In this document: positions 58,087 to 64,000 of the stretch, piece by piece
Position numbering within the stretch: the stretch's first letter is position 1
Layout: each line of letters begins with the position of its first letter
Assembly: GCF_039538065.1 (NCBI RefSeq)
Contig: NZ_BAABBR010000001.1
Span: 372,001 to 436,000, forward strand
Length of the DNA: 64,000 nt
Direction of reading: 5' to 3'
From: Sphingomonas rosea
Lineage (GTDB): Bacteria > Pseudomonadota > Alphaproteobacteria > Sphingomonadales > Sphingomonadaceae
Program-made: the position numbers and the translations under genes
Notes under the pieces: generated by a model
Seen by the model: the letters and a program-made list of their open reading frames with translations, nothing else
Told to the model about the DNA's origin: nothing
Databases searched by the model: none

Positions 58087-58856
58087 CCGAGGCTGATCCA
58101 CACCGGCGTGTGGTCGCTCGACTTCTCCTGCCCGCGTGCCCAGCGGTCGATTCCCGCGCCGGTCAGCCGGTCGGTCACCTGTGGCGAGCAGAGCAGGTGG
58201 TCGATGCGGAAACCCGCGTCGCGCTGCCAGCAGCCCGCGGTATAGTCCCAGAAGGTGTAGAGCTTGTCGTCGGCCGGGTGCAGCGCACGGACCGAATCGG
58301 TCCAGCCCTGGTTGACGATCCGCCGCCACGCGGCGCGGCTTTCGGGCTGGGTCAGCGCGTCACCCGCCATCGCCGAGACCGAGAAAGTATCGCGGTCCTC
58401 GGGGATGATGTTGAAATCGCCCGCCAGCACCACCGGCCGCTCCTCGGCGAGCAGCCCCGCCGCATGTTCGCGCAGCCGCTCCATCCAGCGCAGCTTGTAA
58501 TCGAATTTCTCGGTGCCCACCGGATTGCCGTTGGGAAGGTAGATCGACGCGATGACGACCCCGTCCACCTCGGCCTCGATGTAGCGGCTGTGGCTGTCGT
58601 CGGGATCGCCCGGCAGCCCGACCCGCCGCAGGTCTGGCGACTTGTCCCGGACCAGGATCGCGACCCCGTTGAAGCCCTTCTGCCCGTGCCAGACCGCGCG
58701 ATAGCCCGCGCCCTCGATGTCGAGCACCGGCAGCGCTTCGTCGGCGCATTTCAGCTCCTGCAGGCAGGCGACGTCGGGCTGCTCCTTTTCGAGCCACTCG
58801 AGCAGCCGCGGCAGGCGGGCGCGGATCCCGTTGATGTTGAAGGTCGCGATCTTCAT
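58083..58856 (-). CDS. xthA: exodeoxyribonuclease III
   Basis: A 257-residue EEP-fold AP endonuclease/3' exonuclease for base-excision repair. Motifs in order: FNINGIRAR, the metal ligand Glu in CLQELK (about residue 34), ASIYLPNG, LAGDFNIIPEDRD, and the catalytic SSDHTPVW at the C-terminus. Length is standard. It ends in a stop overlapping the convergent acyltransferase stop and is preceded by erpA on the same strand after 47 bp. Confidence 0.96.
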   Translation of the reverse strand: MKIATFNINGIRARLPRLLEWLEKEQPDVACLQELKCADEALPVLDIEGAGYRAVWHGQKGFNGVAILVRDKSPDLRRVGLPGDPDDSHSRYIEAEVDGVVIASIYLPNGNPVGTEKFDYKLRWMERLREHAAGLLAEERPVVLAGDFNIIPEDRDTFSVSAMAGDALTQPESRAAWRRIVNQGWTDSVRALHPADDKLYTFWDYTAGCWQRDAGFRIDHLLCSPQVTDRLTGAGIDRWARGQEKSSDHTPVWISLG

Positions 58857-58903
58857 GGCGCGGACTTAGCGGCCCGTCCCGCCGGCGTCATCCCGCCAGC
58901 GCG

Positions 58904-59227
58904 TCAGATCCCGAAGCTCGACCCGCAGCCGCAGCCGCTCGCGGCATTGGGGTTCTTCACCTTGAACGCCGCGCCGCCGAGGTCCTCGACATAATCGACC
59001 TCGCTCCCCTCGAGCAGGTCGAGGCTGACGGGATCGACCACCAGCCGCACGCCAGCGGTCTCGGTTGCGGTGTCCCCGTCCTCGGGCTCGCCCAGCGCGA
59101 AGCGGTAGGTGAAGCCCGCGCAACCCCCGCCATCGACGGCGAGCCGGAGCACGGCCGGCCTGGCCTGCTTCTCGGCGATCTGTGCGACGCGGCGCGCCGC
59201 GGCTTCGGTCAGGGTCAGGTTGGTCAC
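58904..59227 (-). CDS. erpA: A-type iron-sulfur carrier (ErpA/IscA family)
   Basis: A 107-residue A-type carrier with the three conserved cysteines: Cys36 in GGGCAGF and Cys99 and Cys101 in the C-terminal SGCGCGSSF. The motif LTLTEAAARRV at the N-terminus is usual. It receives an Fe-S cluster and passes it to apoproteins, especially of the isoprenoid and respiratory pathways when of the ErpA type; ErpA versus IscA cannot be separated by sequence reading alone. The start is GTG at 59227. Confidence 0.9.
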   Translation of the reverse strand: MTNLTLTEAAARRVAQIAEKQARPAVLRLAVDGGGCAGFTYRFALGEPEDGDTATETAGVRLVVDPVSLDLLEGSEVDYVEDLGGAAFKVKNPNAASGCGCGSSFGI

Positions 59228-59271
59228 GAGGGATATGTAGGGCGCGGCGCACGCACCCTCAAGGCGATGGC

Positions 59272-60339
59272 TTAGCGCGAGCGGGCGCCCGGACCGCCGA
59301 GGGCGATCTGGTCCATGCTGTGGCTGTTCCGGTTCTTCAGCGCGATCAGGTAGTCGTTCGAGCGCATGAAGGGGATCGGGTTGACCGCGCGGCCGTCGAT
59401 CCGGACTTCGTAATGGAGGTGGCTGCCGGTCGAGCGGCCGGTCGAGCCCATGCGGCCGATCAGCTGGCCGCGGGTGATCCGGTCGCCGGGGCGGACGCCG
59501 ATCGCCGAAAGGTGGCCGTAGCGGGTCTCGATGCCGCGCCCGTGGTCGATCTTGATGAGGTTGCCGTAGCCGCCGTTGTTGTAGCCCGCGGCGACGACGG
59601 TGCCGTCGGCGGTGGCATAGATCGGCGTCCCGAGCGGACCGGCGAGGTCGATCCCGGCATGCATCGCGGCGCCGCGGCCGAACGGATCGTTGCGGACGCC
59701 GAAGCTCGAGGTGAAGTCGGCGGTCTTGACCGGCTTGTCCGACGGGACCGCGATCACGCCGTCCTGCAGGCTGTCGAGCTTCTTCCAGCTGTTGAACAGC
59801 GCCTTGAAGGTCGGATCGCTCTTGGCGACGGGCTCGAACGGACCACCCACCGCGATGCGCTGCGGCGACAGGCCGCGCTTGCGAAGCTCGGCGGCGGTCA
59901 TCGCATATTGCGCTTCGAGGCGGTCGGCGGCTGCTCCTTCCTGCGCCGACAGCTTGGCTTCGGCGGCGTCGAGCGGCGCGGCGATCGCCTGCGGCAACGG
60001 CTGGAGCGCGCTCGTCTCGGGAAGCTTCGAGGGGTCGACGTCACCGCCCGCGATCATCGCGGCGAGCAGGCGCTGGCGCTCCTCGATCGCGTGCGCGCGC
60101 TGCTCGGCGGCGGCGGCAAGCTTCTGGAGCTGGTCGGAATCGCTGACCACGATCGTGGCCTTCTCATCCCCAACAAAATGCGCCGCGGCGAAGGCCGACA
60201 GCGCGAAGAGGGTGATGGCGATGGAAAGGAAGAAGAGCTGGACGGGAGCGGAAAGGCGGATTCGGCGGAGTTTGGTGCCATCGTGCACGAACAGGTCGCG
60301 GCTTCGCAGCAATTGCGATGTCACCAGTGCATGCGCCAT
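59272..60339 (-). CDS. M23 family murein endopeptidase-like protein
   Basis: A 355-residue membrane-anchored protein: one transmembrane helix (about residues 32-52), a coiled coil (about 68-100), a linker and a LytM domain. Zinc ligands are His in GAAMHAGIDLAGP with the Asp four residues on, and the HLHYEV motif; GHLS supplies the remaining catalytic His. All ligands are present, so it may be an active D,D-endopeptidase that cuts cross-links. ATG at 60339 is the only reasonable start. Confidence 0.92.
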   Translation of the reverse strand: MAHALVTSQLLRSRDLFVHDGTKLRRIRLSAPVQLFFLSIAITLFALSAFAAAHFVGDEKATIVVSDSDQLQKLAAAAEQRAHAIEERQRLLAAMIAGGDVDPSKLPETSALQPLPQAIAAPLDAAEAKLSAQEGAAADRLEAQYAMTAAELRKRGLSPQRIAVGGPFEPVAKSDPTFKALFNSWKKLDSLQDGVIAVPSDKPVKTADFTSSFGVRNDPFGRGAAMHAGIDLAGPLGTPIYATADGTVVAAGYNNGGYGNLIKIDHGRGIETRYGHLSAIGVRPGDRITRGQLIGRMGSTGRSTGSHLHYEVRIDGRAVNPIPFMRSNDYLIALKNRNSHSMDQIALGGPGARSR

Positions 60340-60600
60340 GTTCGAGCCGAGCTCCCAAAACCGTTCACGTTACAGGCCGCCCCGCGCAGCAAAATCACTC
60401 GCTGCGTGCGACGGCCAGATTGTCAGGAGCTCCCCAGCCCCTGCCCGGATCGCGGCGATTTTGCCCCTCGCCGTGATCGGACAGCCAGGAAAAGACCCTC
60501 TAGGGTTAACGAATTCAACCTTTTCGTTCCCGCGAAGGGACGAGTCGCGACGATGAAGCGATGAGTTGAGCCAAACCGCTTACATCAGTTAGCCCGTAGT
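60340..60600. other. divergent intergenic region, M23 gene/serC
   Basis: The first part of the 384-bp gap between the divergent M23 peptidase and serC genes. No gene is visible. It contains GGTTAACGAATTCAACC at about 60503-60519, a partial palindrome with a TTAA half-site, and promoters for both genes must lie here. Nothing else is recognised. Confidence 0.4.
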
Positions 60601-60723
60601 GGCCTGCCGCCATGGACCGATCGACAGAATCACCGGCCTTGCATGGCGAGCCGCAGCCTGTAGAGCCGTCGGCGGGCCACGCCGTCCCAACGCGGCGCGT
60701 GCTCTCTGTAAGGAGAGTCAGAA
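60601..60723 (+). promoter_or_regulatory. structured serC leader, candidate serC RNA motif
   Basis: The 5' leader of serC can form mutually exclusive stems: CGCCG (60680-60684) pairs with CGGCG either upstream (60670-60674) or downstream (60693-60697). A third stem, CTCTC (60702-60706) with GAGAG (60713-60717), buries the ribosome site AAGGAGAG, which ends six bases before the ATG. A conserved RNA element called the serC motif has been described upstream of serC in alphaproteobacteria; position and SD-sequestering architecture fit, but I cannot align it to the covariance model. It would control serine synthesis at translation or attenuation. Confidence 0.5.
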
Positions 60724-61854
60724 ATGACCAATGCCACGACCCCGATGCCCGAGGTGCGCCCGGCGCGCCCGCACTTTTCCTCGGGCCCCTGCGCCAAGCC
60801 GCCCGGCTGGTCGCCCGCGCTTCTCGCCACCGACAGCCTTGGCCGCTCGCACCGCTCGAAGCTCGGCAAGCAGCGCCTGCAAACCTGCATCGACCTCATG
60901 CGCGAACTGCTCGGCCTGCCCGACACCCACCGCATCGGGATCGTCCCTGGCTCGGACACCGGCGCCTATGAAATGGCGATGTGGACGATGCTCGGCGCCC
61001 GGCCGGTCACGACGCTCGCCTGGGAAAGCTTCGGCGAGGGCTGGGTCACCGACGCGGTCAAGCAGCTGAAGCTCGATCCGGCGATCATCCGCGCCGACTA
61101 CGGCCAGCTTCCCGACCTCGGCCAGGTCGACTGGTCGAACGACGTCCTGTTCACCTGGAACGGCACCACCAGCGGCGTCCGGGTTCCCGATGGCGAGTGG
61201 ATCCCGCAAGACCGCGAAGGCCTGTCCTTCGCCGACGCGACCAGCGCGGTGTTCGCCTACGACATTCCGTGGGACAAGATCGATGTCGCGACCTTCTCCT
61301 GGCAGAAGGTGCTCGGCGGCGAGGGCGCGCACGGCGTTCTCATCCTCGGCCCGCGCGCGGTCGAGCGGCTCGAGAGCTACACCCCCGCCTGGCCCCTCCC
61401 CAAGCTCTTCCGCCTCGTCTCCAAGGGCAAGCTCAGCGAGGGCATCTTCAAGGGCGAGACGATCAACACCCCCTCGATGCTCGCGGTCGAGGACGCGATC
61501 GTCAGCCTCGAATGGGCCAAGTCGATCGGCGGCGGCCCGGGCATGATCGCCCGCTCGAACGCCAATGCCGCCGCGCTCGATGCCATCGTCGACGCTCGCC
61601 CGTGGCTCGGCCACCTCGCCGCCGACCCCGCCAGCCGCTCGAAGACCAGCGTCTGCCTGACGGTCGAGGGCGCGGACGAAGCCCGGATCAAGAAGATGGC
61701 CGCGCTCCTCGAGGAGCAGGGCGCCGCCTTCGACATCGCCGGCTATCGCGACGCCCCGCCGGGGCTGCGCATCTGGTGCGGCGCGACCGTCGACACCAGC
61801 GACATCGAGAAGCTCGGGCCGTGGCTCGACTGGGCCTACGCCCAGACCGCCTGA
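60724..61854 (+). CDS. serC: phosphoserine aminotransferase
   Basis: PLP-dependent class V aminotransferase of 376 residues converting 3-phosphohydroxypyruvate to phosphoserine. It belongs to the alphaproteobacterial/archaeal-length type. HFSSGPCAKPPGW opens the protein, the cofactor lysine lies in ATFSWQKVLGGEGAHG, and GETINTPSMLAVED follows. ATG at 60724 has an excellent AAGGAGAG site that can be masked by a hairpin. It is followed by serA, giving two consecutive serine-pathway enzymes; serine also feeds the Spt reaction encoded 19 kb away. Confidence 0.96.
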   Translation: MTNATTPMPEVRPARPHFSSGPCAKPPGWSPALLATDSLGRSHRSKLGKQRLQTCIDLMRELLGLPDTHRIGIVPGSDTGAYEMAMWTMLGARPVTTLAWESFGEGWVTDAVKQLKLDPAIIRADYGQLPDLGQVDWSNDVLFTWNGTTSGVRVPDGEWIPQDREGLSFADATSAVFAYDIPWDKIDVATFSWQKVLGGEGAHGVLILGPRAVERLESYTPAWPLPKLFRLVSKGKLSEGIFKGETINTPSMLAVEDAIVSLEWAKSIGGGPGMIARSNANAAALDAIVDARPWLGHLAADPASRSKTSVCLTVEGADEARIKKMAALLEEQGAAFDIAGYRDAPPGLRIWCGATVDTSDIEKLGPWLDWAYAQTA

Positions 61855-61864
61855 CCCCGAGCGC

Positions 61865-61933
61865 GCCGGTGAACGCCGGAGCCCAGTGCCTTCTTCCCCA
61901 GTGAATCAGGCTCCGGCCATCGCCGGAGTACGG
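61865..61933. repeat. dispersed repeat element between serC and serA
   Basis: Two halves: GCCGGTGAACGCCGGAGCCC (61865-61884) and a perfect CTCCGG/CCGGAG hairpin (61911-61916, 61923-61928, loop CCATCG). It resembles the element at 48200-48271. Its right end, GGAGTACGGAG, supplies the purine-rich sequence upstream of the serA start, so the repeat may influence serA translation relative to serC. Confidence 0.6.
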
Positions 61934-61942
61934 AGCAGCAAC

Positions 61943-63526
61943 ATGACCCAGCCCAAAGTCCTCATCTCCGACAAGATGGACCCCCGCGCCGCCGCCATCT
62001 TCCGCGAGCGCGGAATCCAGGTCGACGAAATCACCGGCAAGACCCCCGACGAACTCGCCGCGATCATCGGCGACTATGACGGGCTCGCCATCCGTTCCTC
62101 GACCAAGGCCACGCCCAAGCTCCTCGAGCATGCGACCAACCTCAAGGTCATCGGCCGCGCCGGCATCGGCGTCGACAATGTCGACATCCCCGCCGCCACG
62201 GCCCGCGGCATCGTCGTCATGAACACGCCCTTCGGCAATTCGATCACCACCGCCGAACACGCCATCGCCCTGATGTTCGCGCTCGCCCGCCAGCTGCCCG
62301 AGGCCGACGCCTCGACCCAGGCCGGCAAGTGGGAGAAGAACCGCTTCATGGGGGTCGAGCTGACCGCCAAGACGCTCGGCCTCATCGGCGCGGGCAACAT
62401 CGGCTCGATCGTCGCCAGCCGCGCATTGGGCCTCAAGATGAAGGTCATCGCTTTCGACCCCTTCCTCTCGCCCGAGCGCGCGCTCGAACTCGGAATCGAG
62501 AAGGTCGAACTCGACGAGCTGCTGAAGCGCGCCGACTTCATCACCCTCCATACGCCGCTGACCGACCAGACCCGCGGGATCCTCAGCCGCGAGGCGCTCG
62601 CCAAGACCAAGAAGGGCGTTCGGATCATCAACTGCGCGCGCGGCGGCCTGATCGACGAAGCCGCGCTCAAGGACGCGCTCGATTCGGGCCAGGTCGCCGG
62701 TGCCGCCCTCGACGTGTTCGAGACCGAGCCCGCCACCGACAGCCCGCTGTTCGGAACGCCGGGCTTCATCTCGACCCCGCACCTCGGCGCCTCGACCACC
62801 GAAGCGCAGGTCAATGTCGCGATCCAGGTCGCCGAGCAGATGAGCGACTTCCTGCTGCTGGGCGGCGTCACCAACGCCATCAACATGCCCTCGCTCTCGG
62901 CCGAGGAAGCCCCGCGCCTCAAGCCCTACATGGCGCTCGCCGACAAGCTCGGCCGCCTGCTCGGCCAGGTCCTCGGCGACCAGGTCACGGGCGTGTCGAT
63001 CGAGGTCGAGGGCGCGGCCGCGGCCCTCAACCAGAAGCCGATCACCGGCGCGGTCCTCGCTGGCCTCATGGGCACCTATTCGCAGACCGTGAACATGGTG
63101 AACGCGCCTGTCCTCGCGAAGGAGCGCGGGCTCGACGTGCGCGAGGTCCGGCACGAACGCGAGGGCGACTACCAGACCCTCGTGCGCGTCACCGCCACCA
63201 CGCCCAGCGGCGACCGCTGCGTTGCGGGCACGCTGTTCGGCAATTCGGCGCCGCGCCTCGTCGACATCTTCGGCGTGGCGGTCGAGGCCGAGCTCAACGG
63301 CAACATGCTCTACATCGTCAACAACGACGCGCCGGGCTTCATCGGCAAGCTCGGGACGACGCTCGGGTCCGCCGGCCTCAACATCGCGACCTTCAACCTC
63401 GGCCGCCGGGCCGCGGGCGGCGAAGCGGTCGCGCTGGTCGCGATCGACGATCCGGTCCCCGCGCCCGTCGTCGACCAGCTTTGTGCGCTCGAGGGCGTTC
63501 GCGAGGTGGTGCCGCTGCGCTTCTAG
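61943..63526 (+). CDS. serA: D-3-phosphoglycerate dehydrogenase
   Basis: A 527-residue long-form PGDH, the first enzyme of serine synthesis. Substrate and NAD domains show the dinucleotide motif LIGAGNIGSIV, the catalytic Arg in NCARGGLIDE, the Glu in VFETEP and the His in STPHLGAST. An intervening domain (about 320-450) and a C-terminal ACT domain (LYIVNNDAPGFIGKLGTTLG) mediate serine feedback in this class. ATG at 61943 is preferred over upstream frame continuation within the repeat. It probably forms an operon with serC. Confidence 0.96.
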   Translation: MTQPKVLISDKMDPRAAAIFRERGIQVDEITGKTPDELAAIIGDYDGLAIRSSTKATPKLLEHATNLKVIGRAGIGVDNVDIPAATARGIVVMNTPFGNSITTAEHAIALMFALARQLPEADASTQAGKWEKNRFMGVELTAKTLGLIGAGNIGSIVASRALGLKMKVIAFDPFLSPERALELGIEKVELDELLKRADFITLHTPLTDQTRGILSREALAKTKKGVRIINCARGGLIDEAALKDALDSGQVAGAALDVFETEPATDSPLFGTPGFISTPHLGASTTEAQVNVAIQVAEQMSDFLLLGGVTNAINMPSLSAEEAPRLKPYMALADKLGRLLGQVLGDQVTGVSIEVEGAAAALNQKPITGAVLAGLMGTYSQTVNMVNAPVLAKERGLDVREVRHEREGDYQTLVRVTATTPSGDRCVAGTLFGNSAPRLVDIFGVAVEAELNGNMLYIVNNDAPGFIGKLGTTLGSAGLNIATFNLGRRAAGGEAVALVAIDDPVPAPVVDQLCALEGVREVVPLRF

Positions 63527-64000
63527 GGTGCGGGGTCGGCGGCGCGGGCGCTTCGCCGTCCGCGCCAGCCGATCACCCCCACGAACAGGCCGAGCGCCAC
63601 CAGGCTCGCCACGATGAAGTGGGGCAGCGTCAGCCAGCTGCGCACCACATGCGCGAGTTCGGGTCCGAACAGCCAGCCAAGCCCCGCCCCGAAACTCGCC
63701 CAGACGAGCGCGGTGCCGAGGTTGAACAGGAAGAAGGTCCGGCCCGACAGGTGGCTCTGGCTGATCGCCACCGGCCCCACCACGCGCATCCCGTAGACGA
63801 AGCGATAGCCGAGGCAGAACAGGCGCGGGTGCCGGTCGATCCAGCGGATCGCGAGCGCGAAGGCGCGCTTGTCGGTGAGCTTGTGGACCCAGGCGCTGTC
63901 GCGCTGCGAGCGGCCGACGGTGAAGAACAGCTGCGCCGACACCACCGCCGCCACCCAGGCGACGAGGATGACGTGCACCCCGCTCAACTTGCCGAGATGC
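63523..64000 (-). CDS. DedA-family membrane protein, 5'-truncated by window end
   Basis: The frame is open to the window edge, so the N-terminus is missing; about 159 residues are visible. It shows the DedA signature: WIDRHPRLFCLGYRFVYGMRVVGPVAISQSHL, quoted in part as FVYGMRVVGPVAISQS, where the Arg is essential in characterised members. Three to four hydrophobic helices follow or precede. DedA proteins are membrane transporters; some flip undecaprenyl phosphate or phospholipids. Its stop overlaps that of the convergent serA gene. Confidence 0.88.
   Translation of the reverse strand, partial: HLGKLSGVHVILVAWVAAVVSAQLFFTVGRSQRDSAWVHKLTDKRAFALAIRWIDRHPRLFCLGYRFVYGMRVVGPVAISQSHLSGRTFFLFNLGTALVWASFGAGLGWLFGPELAHVVRSWLTLPHFIVASLVALGLFVGVIGWRGRRSARAADPAP

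Overview
The window is a contiguous, gene-dense, high-GC stretch of chromosome from an alphaproteobacterium, almost certainly a sphingomonad (order Sphingomonadales). The main evidence is a serine palmitoyltransferase with its dedicated acyl carrier protein, whose catalytic residues fall at the same positions (His159, Lys265) as in the Sphingomonas enzyme. An alphaproteobacterial RNase E with an acidic insert in its S1 domain, the gene order of the division and cell-wall cluster, and sphingomonad-type dispersed intergenic repeats agree with this. I see no insertion sequence, prophage, CRISPR array, rRNA or tRNA gene.

Region 1 (1-9.4 kb): a truncated membrane-protein gene; a leftward group of a CsaA-like tRNA-binding protein, a lipoprotein-type methyltransferase, release factor 2, penicillin-binding protein 1A and a periplasmic amidase; and the divergent rne gene behind a strong leader hairpin. 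Region 2 (9.4-13 kb): an NAD(P)-binding protein, a dGTPase-like HD hydrolase and a TPR/SPOR envelope protein with an unusual Cys/Lys repeat.

Region 3 (13.2-31.6 kb): a complete leftward dcw cluster in the order mraZ-rsmH-ftsL-ftsI-murE-murF-mraY-murD-ftsW-murG-murC-murB-ddlB-ftsQ-ftsA-ftsZ. Nearly every junction is an overlapping stop/start. Its control region (31569-31890) carries four TGGGN repeats spaced at 10 bp (MraZ boxes), a perfect DnaA box and three GANTC methylation motifs. The ftsA-ftsZ gap carries two more GANTC motifs. Part of murD has an anomalous, AT-richer composition.

Region 4 (31.9-39 kb): two small envelope genes, a small lipoprotein with a terminator, a probable orphan Imm8-type immunity gene set between two copies of a dispersed repeat, purL, a DUF72 gene and a hybrid histidine kinase, followed by a divergent secreted trypsin-like protease.

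Region 5 (40.3-48.2 kb) is lipid-centred: spt and its ACP, a hotdog thioesterase, a degenerate nucleotidyltransferase-like gene and a diacylglycerol-kinase-family lipid kinase, then lptF-lptG, a DsbA-like protein and a fatty acid hydroxylase. I read this as sphingolipid synthesis, modification and possibly export.

Region 6 (48.3-64 kb): ubiA, pmbA/tldE, mrp, hflK-hflC-degP (membrane and periplasmic proteolysis), a HerA-like ATPase overlapping a GNAT-like acyltransferase gene, xthA, erpA, an M23 peptidase, the serine pathway genes serC-serA behind a structured leader, and a truncated DedA-family gene.
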